64,000 nt of DNA from an uncultured Methanolobus sp. (GTDB lineage: Archaea > Halobacteriota > Methanosarcinia > Methanosarcinales > Methanosarcinaceae). The position numbers and the translations under genes are program-made. Below, in pieces: positions 1 to 9,121 of the stretch (the stretch's first letter is position 1; each line of letters starts with the position of its first letter). The stretch lies in assembly GCF_963665675.1 (NCBI RefSeq), contig NZ_OY762426.1, forward strand, positions 558,001-622,000, given 5' to 3'. The notes below the pieces were generated by a model. The model was not told the origin of the DNA, made no database searches, and saw nothing but the letters and a program-made list of their open reading frames with translations.

Positions 1-1
1 A

Positions 2-433
2 CACGGTACATCCACAGACCCTGCCAGAATGCTGAACTCATTCCCGACATCAACAGGATGGAATAATTCAGAGTTCATGGCTCTTGCAGAAGAACAGATG
101 AGCACAATGGATGAGGATGAGCGTAAGGAACTGGTTGACAAGATGCAGGTTCTTATAGCTGATAATGTACCAACGATTCCTCTCATGTACAGGAACGTTT
201 ACAGTGCAAGCAGCAAGGACACAGTAACCGGTTTCTTCTACACGGATGGTGGAGTAGGTGGCGGTGTACCAACCGAATACAACAAACTTATTTTCATTTA
301 CGGGACCTGGAATGGTGACGACGATGACACTGCTGAAGACACTACGGGAAATACAGCTGATAGCATTGGCGTACTTGGCTCAGTTGCAATCCTTGCATGT
401 GCCTTCGTCCTGATGCGCCACTGGAAACGCTAA
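2..433 (+). CDS. Peptide/nickel-type ABC importer, substrate-binding protein, C-terminal part (5' end outside window)
   Basis: The frame is open from base 2, so the gene starts upstream of the window and only about 143 residues are seen. The segment around VLIADNVPTIPLMY matches the end of SBP family 5 (oligopeptide/nickel-binding) proteins and resembles the binding protein at 10970-12598. After an acidic, Thr-rich linker (DDDDTAEDTT) there is one hydrophobic segment (about GVLGSVAILACAFVL) and a basic tail RHWKR. This suggests membrane anchoring at the C-terminus, unlike the lipoprotein paralogue. The two permeases and two ATPases downstream on the same strand complete the importer. The ligand is unknown. 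Confidence 0.85.
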   Translation, partial: HGTSTDPARMLNSFPTSTGWNNSEFMALAEEQMSTMDEDERKELVDKMQVLIADNVPTIPLMYRNVYSASSKDTVTGFFYTDGGVGGGVPTEYNKLIFIYGTWNGDDDDTAEDTTGNTADSIGVLGSVAILACAFVLMRHWKR

Positions 434-462
434 ACAGGGAAAAACAGGAGAGATAAAGAGCA

Positions 463-1458
463 ATGGACAGGAAAAGGTCAGGGCATATAATATCCAGGGG
501 ACTGGAGTATGCCATCACTTTTTTCCTGATCCTTGCAATCAATTTTTTTCTTCCCCGGGTAATGCCTGGAGGACCATTGCTAAGTATTACAGGCAGTCAG
601 GGTGCTGATCTTCCTGTGGTCATTGACGAGGAAATGAAGTACAAGCTGATGGAATACTATCATCTCAATGATCCGCTGCATATCCAGTTCATACATTACA
701 TCTCAGATGCATTGCATCTTGATCTTGGTTATTCCATTTTCTATAACGTACCTGTAGTTGATATTCTGATAGGAAGACTTCCGTGGACCATACTTCTCAT
801 GGGCACTGCTCTTGTATTTTCAACTATCTTTGGAATAATCATTGGTCTTGAATCTGCCTGGAAACGCGGGGAAAAACTGGACCATGCGCTACTTGTGATA
901 ATGCCTTTCTTCAGGTCGATACCTGCATTTTTCCTTGGAGCCATCATGATATTTGTTTTCGGATACAAAACCGGATGGTTCCCGACTTCAGGTGCGATAA
1001 CCCCGTATATGAATTATGCAGGATTCATAGATCATGCACTGGATATCATTTCACATCTCGCACTTCCTATGCTCTGTCTTGCAGCCTTTGAAATGCCGGG
1101 TACTTATCTGCTTGTAAGGAACGTATGTGTCCAGCAACTCGGAAAACCGTATGTTCTCATGGCAGAAGCCAGGGGACTTAAAGAAAGGACAATAAAAAAA
1201 CACGTGCTTATCAACTCAATTGTGCCTGTGATAAACCAGATAGCAGCGATGCTTGGTTTTATGGTGGCAGGTACGGTGTTCATTGAAACCGTATTCTCAT
1301 ATCCGGGAATGGGATTGCTGGTCTATAATTCTTTTATTGAACGTGACTATCCGGTACTGCAGGGAGCTTTCGTATTCATGTCACTGGTGGTACTGGCATG
1401 TAACTATGCAGCTGACATTGCATGTTCCTATATTGACGGAAGAACGGGGCAGGAGTGA
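463..1458 (+). CDS. ABC importer permease, DppB/NikB type
   Basis: This 331-residue inner-membrane permease of the binding-protein-dependent transport family follows the binding protein by 29 bases. It has an N-terminal membrane anchor followed by a loop (MPGGP, then the ITGSQG region) and five further membrane segments. The EAA-type cytoplasmic loop around LMAEARGLKERTIKKHVLINSIVP contacts the ATPases. It is homologous to the permease at 9118-10101. DppB and NikB cannot be separated by sequence alone, so peptide, nickel or metal-chelate import are all possible. Confidence 0.9.
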   Translation: MDRKRSGHIISRGLEYAITFFLILAINFFLPRVMPGGPLLSITGSQGADLPVVIDEEMKYKLMEYYHLNDPLHIQFIHYISDALHLDLGYSIFYNVPVVDILIGRLPWTILLMGTALVFSTIFGIIIGLESAWKRGEKLDHALLVIMPFFRSIPAFFLGAIMIFVFGYKTGWFPTSGAITPYMNYAGFIDHALDIISHLALPMLCLAAFEMPGTYLLVRNVCVQQLGKPYVLMAEARGLKERTIKKHVLINSIVPVINQIAAMLGFMVAGTVFIETVFSYPGMGLLVYNSFIERDYPVLQGAFVFMSLVVLACNYAADIACSYIDGRTGQE

Positions 1459-1460
1459 AA

Positions 1461-2285
1461 ATGCACGAAAAAACGCTGTTTCAGAGATTGAAAAGTCCAA
1501 AAGGTATTATTGGACTTGCCATACTTTGTTCTTTCATTTTCATTGCCATTGCAGCACCGTTAATCACACCCTATTCACCTGCTGATGTATCCAGCAGTCC
1601 TTTACTTAAGCCCAGTAGTGAACATCCTCTTGGAACCGATGATGTTGGAAAAGATATATTTTCCAATCTAGTCTACGGTTCAAGAACTTCATTGATGGTT
1701 GCCCTGATGGTCTCTTTCGGTGTTTTGGTGATCGGTACGCTTGCAGGTGTATTTTCAGGTTACACCGGTGGCAACTTTGACAGGGTCATGATGAGAGGAG
1801 TTGATATTTTCCTTATGATACCAGACCTGCCCCTTATCCTGATCCTTGCAGCGTACCTGAGTCCAAGTCTTTGGAACATCATTTTCATTCTCATTGTAAT
1901 GGGATGGCCTGTCGGTGCAAGAATCACCAGGGCGCAGACAAAAACATTGAGAGTCTCAGGTCATGTGGACTTTGCCAGAGTTTCAGGTGCAGGTAACTGG
2001 TACGTAATTAAAAAACACATAGTTCCTGACCTGTATCCGATAATGATAACCACAGTTGTCATGCAATCCATCCGTGCCATACTTTCAGAATCCGGCCTTG
2101 CATTCCTTGGTCTTGGAGACCCTTCATTTCCAAGCTGGGGAACCATGATAAAATATGCAATTGCCTACCCGCTGGTATTTTTCACGGATGCATGGATGTG
2201 GTGGCTGATGCCTGCCGGATTATGTATCACTCTGCTTGTACTCTCTTTTGTGCTTGTGGGACAGGCACTGGAAGGTGGTAAATGA
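1461..2285 (+). CDS. ABC importer permease, DppC/NikC type
   Basis: Second permease of the same importer, about 274 residues. The N-terminal segment (GLAILCSFIFIAIAAPLITPYSP), the HPLGTDDVGKDIFS motif and the ESGLAFLGLGDPSFPSWG motif are classic DppC signatures. The ATG at 1461 is preferred because GGAG lies five bases upstream. A GTG at 1455 that overlaps the previous stop is the alternative. The 3' end overlaps the ATPase start by four bases, indicating coupled translation. Confidence 0.9.
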   Translation: MHEKTLFQRLKSPKGIIGLAILCSFIFIAIAAPLITPYSPADVSSSPLLKPSSEHPLGTDDVGKDIFSNLVYGSRTSLMVALMVSFGVLVIGTLAGVFSGYTGGNFDRVMMRGVDIFLMIPDLPLILILAAYLSPSLWNIIFILIVMGWPVGARITRAQTKTLRVSGHVDFARVSGAGNWYVIKKHIVPDLYPIMITTVVMQSIRAILSESGLAFLGLGDPSFPSWGTMIKYAIAYPLVFFTDAWMWWLMPAGLCITLLVLSFVLVGQALEGGK

Positions 2286-3238
2286 TGCCATTACTCGATG
2301 TTAAAGGACTTAATGTTGATTTTTCAACGAAGGAAGGCATGCATTACGTACTCAAGAATGTGGATTTCAACATAGACAAAGGAGAGATTGTAGGACTCAT
2401 AGGCGAATCAGGTTCTGGAAAATCCACACTTGCTATGACAGTTCTGGACATAAATTCCCACAACAGGCAGATGTCAGGAAATATCAGTTTTATGGGAGAA
2501 AGAATTGACAGCATCAAAAAGGAAAAGATGCGTCAGCTCAGGGGAAAAAACATCGGGTTTGTGCCGCAATCTTCCATGAATGCACTTAACCCTCTTGTGA
2601 AAATAAAGTCCCAGTTCTTTGAGACAATCAAAGCTCATACAAATATGTCCCGGGAGGACATGCCTTCGTTGACTGAAAAGTCACTGGAAATGGTAGGTAT
2701 CGATCCTTCAAGGATGAATTCATTTCCCTATGAATTCAGTGGTGGGCAGCGACAGAGAATAATGATCGCACTTTCAATGCTCCTGTCACCTGAACTAATC
2801 ATTGCTGATGAGCCAACCACTGCTCTGGATGCAACGATTCAACTGAAAATCATCGAACTACTAAAGGATGTAGTACAGAAGAAGCACACATCCATGCTTG
2901 TGATTTCCCATGACCTGCATACGATTTCCAGAATATGTGACAGGATTTACATCATGTATGCGGGAAGAATCGTTGAAACCGGCACAAGGGATGAAATTCT
3001 TAACAATCCCGTTCATCCGTACACTCAAAAGCTGCTGGCTTCGAGATTGCCGCTGATGTGTGAGCCGATAAGAGTAAAGGGAATATCAGGCACTCCTCCT
3101 TCAACTTTGAAGAAGTATGAGGTCTGCGAGTTCATGGAACGTTGTGACAGGGCCACGGAGATATGCAGGACAGTAAGACCTCCGGAATGTAATGGTAGTG
3201 TGAAAGTAGCCTGTCATCTGGGGTGTAATTTGGAGTGA
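2282..3238 (+). CDS. ABC importer ATPase, DppD type
   Basis: This 318-residue cytoplasmic ATPase has a Walker A motif GESGSGKST at residues 41-49, an ABC signature FSGGQRQR near 152-159 and Walker B LIIADEP at 172-178. The C-terminal oligopeptide-ABC extension holds four spaced cysteines (CEFMERC...C...C) of the kind that binds an iron-sulfur cluster in some DppD proteins. It overlaps the upstream permease by four bases. It would pair with the next gene as the two motor subunits. Confidence 0.92.
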   Translation: MMPLLDVKGLNVDFSTKEGMHYVLKNVDFNIDKGEIVGLIGESGSGKSTLAMTVLDINSHNRQMSGNISFMGERIDSIKKEKMRQLRGKNIGFVPQSSMNALNPLVKIKSQFFETIKAHTNMSREDMPSLTEKSLEMVGIDPSRMNSFPYEFSGGQRQRIMIALSMLLSPELIIADEPTTALDATIQLKIIELLKDVVQKKHTSMLVISHDLHTISRICDRIYIMYAGRIVETGTRDEILNNPVHPYTQKLLASRLPLMCEPIRVKGISGTPPSTLKKYEVCEFMERCDRATEICRTVRPPECNGSVKVACHLGCNLE

Positions 3239-3255
3239 CATCCGGAGTGATAATA

Positions 3256-4059
3256 ATGGACGATTCCTGGCTCATAAAAATAGAAAACATCAGTAAGGTG
3301 TTTAAGGGAAAAGGCATGATTAGAAGCGGTTCTGAAATAAGAGCTCTTGATAATGTTACCCTTACTGTGAAAAAAGGTGAAGTGCTTGGGATCATCGGTG
3401 AAAGCGGAAGTGGTAAAACAACTCTTGGAAAACTGATACTGGGTCTATTGAAACCAACTTCCGGAAATATCTCTTTTGCAGATATCAACAACAAATCTTC
3501 AGAAACAGGACAACCTGTTGTTCAGGTGATATTCCAGGACCCTTATGATTCATTGAGCCACATGATGACAGTTGAACAGCTTGTAGCAGAACCCTGTATT
3601 ATCAATAATGGTAAAAACGTTGACCGGAACAGGATTATTCGCGCTCTTGAATCGGTGGGACTCACACCTGTTGATAGTTTCCTTCACAAGTATCCTCATA
3701 CACTGAGTGGAGGACAACGGCAGAGGGTTGCGATTGCAAGAGCAATGATTACAGAACCTGACATGATAATTGCCGATGAACCAATATCCATGCTTGATGC
3801 ATCCATCGGAATTGATATTCTTAACCTGATGCTTGATATGAAAGAAAAAATGGGTATCACTTTCATGTTCATTACGCATGATATTGCAGCAGCAGCATAC
3901 ATATCAGATAATATTGCTGTCATGAAAGAAGGAAAGATTGTCGAATACGGTTCAAGAAAGCAGATAATTTCAGATTGTTGTCATGAGTACACAAAGTCAC
4001 TGCTTTTATCTGCAACCGGTGGAAAGGCAATTAATGCAAGTTCTTGTTTTGAATATTAA
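3256..4059 (+). CDS. ABC importer ATPase, DppF type
   Basis: Second motor ATPase, about 267 residues from the ATG at 3256. Walker A is GESGSGKTT, the signature is LSGGQRQR and Walker B is MIIADEP. The ATG is chosen because GGAGTGA lies just upstream; a GTG at 3235 that overlaps the DppD stop would add seven residues. The canonical DppF C-terminal extension is short. It is the last gene of the operon: 12 bases after its stop comes a miniature transposable element, then a GC-rich hairpin. Confidence 0.9.
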   Translation: MDDSWLIKIENISKVFKGKGMIRSGSEIRALDNVTLTVKKGEVLGIIGESGSGKTTLGKLILGLLKPTSGNISFADINNKSSETGQPVVQVIFQDPYDSLSHMMTVEQLVAEPCIINNGKNVDRNRIIRALESVGLTPVDSFLHKYPHTLSGGQRQRVAIARAMITEPDMIIADEPISMLDASIGIDILNLMLDMKEKMGITFMFITHDIAAAAYISDNIAVMKEGKIVEYGSRKQIISDCCHEYTKSLLLSATGGKAINASSCFEY

Positions 4060-4071
4060 TTTTGATGTTTT

Positions 4072-4262
4072 GTAACTATTCAGTTTATCATAATCATTCA
4101 TGAGATGCTGATTTAATCAAAACAGAGATGTCAGTCATTAATAACTTAAAAACAAAAAAGTAATCTATAGCAACAACAAAATAAATTACCCAAAAGAAAT
4201 GTGCCCCTCCGATCTTTGATAAAATGTCGGTGGATGGTGTTTATATCAGGCTGAATAGTTAC
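4072..4262. mobile_element. 191-bp miniature inverted-repeat element with IS66-type ends
   Basis: The element begins GTAACTATTCAG and ends CTGAATAGTTAC, a perfect 12-bp terminal inverted repeat. It is flanked by a perfect 8-bp direct repeat GATGTTTT (4064-4071 and 4263-4270). The same 12 bases form the ends of the IS66-like element at 29487-31108, which also made an 8-bp duplication. The interior has no open reading frame of useful length and does not resemble the interior of that IS. It is therefore a non-autonomous element that this transposase could mobilise in trans. It lies between the dppF stop codon and the likely operon terminator. Confidence 0.9.
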
Positions 4263-4444
4263 GATGTTTTTAACCTATATCTATTTTCAAATTATTTCCT
4301 TCCGCTTAAGTAAACAAATCTATGGCTCCGTAGAAATCCTGCCATTAAAACTTTAAAGCAACTAAGCCGATTTTGTCATGTCAATAAATCTGTTCTAGTG
4401 TATGTTATGAATAACCAGACTAATCCGGGAGGATCCGGGAGAAC

Positions 4445-4466
4445 CCGGCGAAGCCGGCGTTTTACC
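4445..4466 (+). terminator. GC-rich hairpin, likely terminator of the first importer operon
   Basis: CCGGC-GAA-GCCGG is followed by CGTTTTACC. A nearly identical hairpin and tail (CCGGC-GGA-GCCGG-CGTTTTCCC) follows the UPF0305 gene at 35426. That supports a terminator role on the plus strand, now displaced from its gene by the miniature element. Confidence 0.5.
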
Positions 4467-4705
4467 ACGAAACAAAATAATCTGCATAGTACCCTGAAAA
4501 ACTTTCTTTGCATGACTCACGTAGAATTCTCAGTATAGCCGCAATAGTGTTTGGAACTATCTTCTGTGCAGCAGCATTGGAATGTGCCGCCTTCGGCGGA
4601 CGATTACTTTGTTTTTAGCTTCAAATTATTTTTATGGAACTGGAAAAGAGCAAAGTTTGTGTCACTCGTATAAACAGGAATTCTACATAGGCAAATCTAT
4701 TGTAA
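4467..4705. other. Intergenic stretch between convergent operons
   Basis: No open frame or RNA gene is recognised. A second small hairpin CCGCC-TTC-GGCGG (4587-4599) followed by a T-rich run may help terminate either operon. Confidence 0.4.
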
Positions 4706-5488
4706 TTACTCAAGCAACCTGCTAACAGACATTGAAGCAAGGATTATGAGGAAAAAAGTGATTACAGACAGAAATGCTATGTCATAAGGAATATTTGAAT
4801 AATCTCCTGTCAGAAGCAAGGCTCTGAGTGCGTCAACCACATAGGTTAGCGGATTTAGTTTAGATATGGACTGGAGCCATGATGGCATCAGGTCTATAGG
4901 ATAGATAGCGTTGCTACCAAAGAATAGCGGCATGGTTATCATCTGACCTATACCCATCATCTTTTCCCTTGTCTTAAAAAATGATGCAAGGCACATTGAG
5001 AAACTTGAGAAGCACATTGCAAGCAGGATGACTACAACAAAAACGCCTATCATATTCAAAAGATTGTGACGCAGGTTCACACCCATAAATACCGCCAGTG
5101 TAAAGACCATTACTGCCTGGAATACACCTCTTACACCTGCAGCAAGGGCTTTTCCAACTACTATTGAAGAACGGGGAGAGGGAGTTGAAAGCAATTTAGC
5201 CAGCAATCCCACATCCTTTTCCCATACCAGGGTTATCCCATAGAATATTGCAATGAACAAAACAGACTGTGCCAGTACACCAGGGGTGAGAAACTGAATA
5301 TAGTCATAACCGGGGATTGACAGTTCACGAACCCTGTTAAATACCTCACCAAATAAGAGAAGCCAAAGTGCAGGCTGAACACCCCTTGTCCAGAGTTCAG
5401 TTGAATCATGGCGGATTTTCCTTACTTCCATTTCAACTATTGAAAGGGCACTGTATACAAAATTATATATCTCCTGAGTGCAGGTCAT
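4706..5488 (-). CDS. ABC-2 type exporter permease (DrrB-like)
   Basis: A 260-residue membrane protein of the ABC-2 family with six predicted membrane segments. The motifs ELWTRGVQPALWLLLFGEVFNR near the N-terminus and SKLNPLTYVVDALRALLL near the C-terminus are typical of DrrB/NodJ exporters. It overlaps its partner ATPase by four bases. It is the last gene of an operon that begins with an import system, which is unusual and suggests a related substrate is exported. The substrate is unknown. Confidence 0.88.
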   Translation of the reverse strand: MTCTQEIYNFVYSALSIVEMEVRKIRHDSTELWTRGVQPALWLLLFGEVFNRVRELSIPGYDYIQFLTPGVLAQSVLFIAIFYGITLVWEKDVGLLAKLLSTPSPRSSIVVGKALAAGVRGVFQAVMVFTLAVFMGVNLRHNLLNMIGVFVVVILLAMCFSSFSMCLASFFKTREKMMGIGQMITMPLFFGSNAIYPIDLMPSWLQSISKLNPLTYVVDALRALLLTGDYSNIPYDIAFLSVITFFLIILASMSVSRLLE

Positions 5489-6468
5489 CTTCCACGCCTC
5501 ACAAAACTTCTGCGTACAGAACGAGTATCCTTTATGGAACCCTGAGACTGGAGGCTTGATCTTGCATACTTCATGAAAACATCGTCCAGTGTTTGTTTAT
5601 TAACAGTTACAGAACTTACAACAATTCCATTTACCTCAAAATACCTTATTATCTTAGGAATGGCAGTTTCGGAATTGTCTGTAGAAATCAGGACATGATT
5701 ATTATCACTGTCGATTATCAAACCCAGGTCATCCGGAATTGATACATTCCGGGCACTTTCCATTAAGCTTAGCGATATAATATCTCCGCCAATAGATTTC
5801 TTCAAAAGGAAAGGTGTATCTATCACTGCTATTTTCCCGGAATTCATTATAGCTATCCTGTGGCAGAGTTCATCAGCTTCGACCATATCATGGGTTGTAA
5901 TGATTATGGTCATTCCAAACTCTTCATTCAGTCTCTTAATGTACTTCCAGACCTGCCTTTTAGAAGAAGGGTCCAGCCCTATGCTTGGTTCATCAAGAAA
6001 AAGTACTTTAGGTCTGTTTACCAGAGCCTGTGCTATTTCAAGTCTTCTCATCATGCCGCCGGAATAGTGGTTTACAAGATCATGACTCCTTTCTGAAAGA
6101 CCCATGTACTCAAGAGCAGTGTTTATCCTTTTGTCACGTTCATTCTTATTCACGTAGAATAATTTGGCAAATATGAGAAGGTTTTCATAACCTGTAAGGT
6201 CTCCATCAGCAGATACTGCCTGTGGAACATATCCAAACATCTTCCTGGCTTGCTTTGGTGATTTTACAACATCTATACCAAAAGCTGTTATAGAACCGGA
6301 ACTTGGTTTTCCTAAAGTTGTTATTGCTTTTAAGGTAGTGGTTTTACCAGCGCCATTTGGTCCTAGAAGACCAAATATTTCACCATCGTTAATATAGAAT
6401 GAAACATCATCCACAGCCGTGAAATTTCCATACTTTTTAGTCAGCCGGTTAATTGATATTGTATTCAT
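5485..6468 (-). CDS. ABC exporter ATPase (DrrA-like)
   Basis: An ATPase of about 327 residues with Walker A GPNGAGKTT, signature YSGGMMRRLE and Walker B VLFLDEPSIGLDP. The C-terminal extension of about 100 residues is typical of drug-exporter ATPases. The ATG at 6468 is chosen because homology begins just after it (MNTISINRLTKKYG); an in-frame TTG at 6486 overlaps the upstream stop. It is translationally linked to the double ATPase upstream and the permease downstream. Confidence 0.9.
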   Translation of the reverse strand: MNTISINRLTKKYGNFTAVDDVSFYINDGEIFGLLGPNGAGKTTTLKAITTLGKPSSGSITAFGIDVVKSPKQARKMFGYVPQAVSADGDLTGYENLLIFAKLFYVNKNERDKRINTALEYMGLSERSHDLVNHYSGGMMRRLEIAQALVNRPKVLFLDEPSIGLDPSSKRQVWKYIKRLNEEFGMTIIITTHDMVEADELCHRIAIMNSGKIAVIDTPFLLKKSIGGDIISLSLMESARNVSIPDDLGLIIDSDNNHVLISTDNSETAIPKIIRYFEVNGIVVSSVTVNKQTLDDVFMKYARSSLQSQGSIKDTRSVRRSFVRRGR

Positions 6469-6482
6469 ATTAAGCAAGACCT

Positions 6483-8189
6483 TCAAACAGGGATCTTTGA
6501 ATCAACGAGTCTTTTAGTATACTCATCAGAAGGCGAAAGCATCACTTCATGGGAATTGCCCATCTCCACAATCTTTCCATGATTCATAACTGCTATTCTG
6601 TCAGCTATTTTCAGAGTCATTGACAGGTCATGTGAAATATAGATCATTGCAAAACCTCTTCTGTTCTGGAGTCCCTTTAAAAGACGCATTACGTTTGCTG
6701 AGGTCGAAACATCCAGAGCCGAAGTAACCTCGTCTGCAATGAGGAGTTTTGGCTGCATAACCATCGCTCTGGCAAGTGCAACCCTCTGCCTCTGGCCACC
6801 GCTGAGTTCACCGCAATATTTACTGAGGAATGCATCAGTAGCTGGAAGATGAACGAGTTCAAGGACATTGTTTGCCATTTCCAAACGCTCTTCCCTGGTT
6901 CCGATCTTATTGATGTCAAGAGGTTCCTTTATCGCATCGAGCACGGTGAACCTGTTGCTTGTTGAATTGAAGGGGTCCTGGAATACTATCTGAATGCCAT
7001 TGAGTTTGTTTCCATAGCATCCCTTGCTGGTGTCCTCATCCATGAAAGATACGCTTCCACTCTCAGGCTTTATCACGTTTGCAAGGATATGTGCAAGTGT
7101 TGACTTGCCTGAACCTGTCTGTCCGACAATTGCAAGGACTTCTCCTTCCATTATTTCCAGATCAACATCATTAACAGCTTTCAGGTATTGTCCATCCGGG
7201 AGGCTATAACTATAATTCAGGTTTTTGGCTTGCAGGAGTTCAGCAACGCCTCCCCTGTGACAGGCAATTTCTCTTCCTCCGTCAACAGGTACCAGCTCAG
7301 GAGCTGATTCATTACATTTATTTGTCTTTTGATTGCATCTTGAGAAGAAAGGACAACCATTGAATTGTGTCCCGGCAGAAATATCACCGGGGATTCCCCA
7401 GAGGTCTTTATATACGAAAATATCTGGAGTTGAATGAACAAGTCCTCTTGTATATGGGTGTCTGGGTGAAACAAGAATATCCTTTACCGGGCCAGTCTCA
7501 ACAACCCTTCCTAAATACATGACAGCAACCCTTGAGGCTACAGAAGACACAAAAGTGATGTCGTGTGATATCATCAACATTGTATAGCCATTCTTTTTCT
7601 GAAGCTCAACCAGAAGGTCCCTTATTTCCTTCCTGGTAAAAGCATCAAGTGCAGAAGTAACCTCATCAAGAATCAGCAATTTTGGATTGCATGACAGAGC
7701 CATCGCCAGCAGAACTCTCTGCCTCATGCCTCCGGAAAGCTGATGCGGATAGGAACCCATCCATTTTGGTTCAAGATGGACAGTCCTGAAAAGACCTTCG
7801 CATTTGCTACGGGCTTCATCAGGACTGATATCAAGGTGCTTCAACATTGGTTCCATTACCTGAACCCCTACTTTCATAACAGGATTCAGTACTTCAATTC
7901 CATTCTGAAAAACAACTGCAATATCCTTCCATCTGAATTTATCCATTTCGGATTCTGATAAAGAGGAGATCACGTTCTCTTTGTAGGTTATTTTACCTGC
8001 AATGACCGTGTTTTCCGGTAAAATCCCCATGATACTAAGTGCGACAGTGGTCTTTCCACTTCCGGATTCTCCCACGATGCCAAGTATCTCTCCTTCTTCG
8101 ATCTCAAAAGAAACACCGTCAACTGCCTTTACAGTGTTGTTATCAGTCTGATAGTGACATTTCAGATCATTGATTTTAAGCAGACTCAT
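6483..8189 (-). CDS. Fused double ATPase (DppD-DppF type) of peptide/nickel ABC importer
   Basis: A 568-residue protein with two complete nucleotide-binding domains. The first has Walker A GESGSGKTT at 40-48, LSGGMRQR near 151-158, and a DppD-style linker with four cysteines (C279, C285, C292, C310) that could hold an iron-sulfur cluster. The second has Walker A GQTGSGKST at 356-364 and LSGGQRQR. Both Walker B motifs end in DEV rather than the usual DEP. One gene therefore replaces the separate dppD and dppF seen at 2282-4059, as in bacterial YejF-like proteins. The ATG at 8189 is preferred to a TTG at 8195. Confidence 0.92.
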   Translation of the reverse strand: MSLLKINDLKCHYQTDNNTVKAVDGVSFEIEEGEILGIVGESGSGKTTVALSIMGILPENTVIAGKITYKENVISSLSESEMDKFRWKDIAVVFQNGIEVLNPVMKVGVQVMEPMLKHLDISPDEARSKCEGLFRTVHLEPKWMGSYPHQLSGGMRQRVLLAMALSCNPKLLILDEVTSALDAFTRKEIRDLLVELQKKNGYTMLMISHDITFVSSVASRVAVMYLGRVVETGPVKDILVSPRHPYTRGLVHSTPDIFVYKDLWGIPGDISAGTQFNGCPFFSRCNQKTNKCNESAPELVPVDGGREIACHRGGVAELLQAKNLNYSYSLPDGQYLKAVNDVDLEIMEGEVLAIVGQTGSGKSTLAHILANVIKPESGSVSFMDEDTSKGCYGNKLNGIQIVFQDPFNSTSNRFTVLDAIKEPLDINKIGTREERLEMANNVLELVHLPATDAFLSKYCGELSGGQRQRVALARAMVMQPKLLIADEVTSALDVSTSANVMRLLKGLQNRRGFAMIYISHDLSMTLKIADRIAVMNHGKIVEMGNSHEVMLSPSDEYTKRLVDSKIPV

Positions 8190-8191
8190 AA

Positions 8192-9121
8192 TCAAATCCC
8201 TTTCTTTATCTTTAATTTAGGATCAAGTATTCTCTCCACATCCCTGCTAATAAACGCAAGACACAGCAGGAGGAAAATAAGCATGAATAGCGGAGGCAAT
8301 AGCCACCACTGCCAGTAAGGTGTGAAATATATCGAGCTGAAGCTGGTTGCACTGTTAAGCATCATACCCCAGCTTTTGGATGTTGGGTCACCCAGTCCCA
8401 GAAATGCGAGTCCCGCTTCAGCTATGATCGCGTGTGAGGATATGCCGATGACAAGCACAAACAGAACAGGCATAATTTCAGGGAAAATATGTCTTCGGAG
8501 AATGTAAAATGGTTTTGCACCGTAGTTTTTGGCAGCAATAATATAGCTGTTCTTCTTAATAGCCAGCGTCTGGGAACGTGCAATACGTGCGGGTTTTGCC
8601 CAGCTGAAAAGAACGAGTATAAGAATAACATTTAGAATACTTGGTCCGAGAAAAGCAGATATTACAATCAGTAGTGGAAAACTCGGAAGTGCCATTGTAA
8701 CATCGATGATTCTCATAAGTGCCTGATCAAGATGTCCTCCGATGTATCCGGCCAGTATTCCAAGAGCTCCGCCACCAAAACCCGAAATGAAGGCAACAGC
8801 AAGACCTATTGTAAGGCTCATTCTTGCACCGTAGCATATCTGTGACCAGATATCCATACCTAGTTCATCGGTGCCGAGTATATGAACGGAACCGGGTGCT
8901 TCCAGGGAATCACCTGTGATCTTCTGGGGAGGGTTAAGTGTTATTATTGGGGCAAAAACAGCCATCAGGATTATTGCAAGAATTCCAAGGACACCAATCT
9001 TGCCTTCTGTACTGAATTTAGAGAATGTTGCGCTTAGATTGGTGCTGATTCTGTAAATACTCAAAGCCTGAATATAAGCTATTATTCTGGCATATCCGGA
9101 GACATTGACATTCTCGGTCAT
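8192..9121 (-). CDS. ABC importer permease, DppC/NikC type
   Basis: A 309-residue permease with N-terminal extension, a first membrane segment (GVLGILAIILMAVFAPIITL), the motif HILGTDELGMDIWS, and the C-terminal motif AEAGLAFLGLGDPTSKSWG. It overlaps the upstream permease by ATGA and the downstream ATPase by four bases. It is paralogous to 1461-2285 but longer at the N-terminus. Confidence 0.9.
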   Translation of the reverse strand: MTENVNVSGYARIIAYIQALSIYRISTNLSATFSKFSTEGKIGVLGILAIILMAVFAPIITLNPPQKITGDSLEAPGSVHILGTDELGMDIWSQICYGARMSLTIGLAVAFISGFGGGALGILAGYIGGHLDQALMRIIDVTMALPSFPLLIVISAFLGPSILNVILILVLFSWAKPARIARSQTLAIKKNSYIIAAKNYGAKPFYILRRHIFPEIMPVLFVLVIGISSHAIIAEAGLAFLGLGDPTSKSWGMMLNSATSFSSIYFTPYWQWWLLPPLFMLIFLLLCLAFISRDVERILDPKLKIKKGI

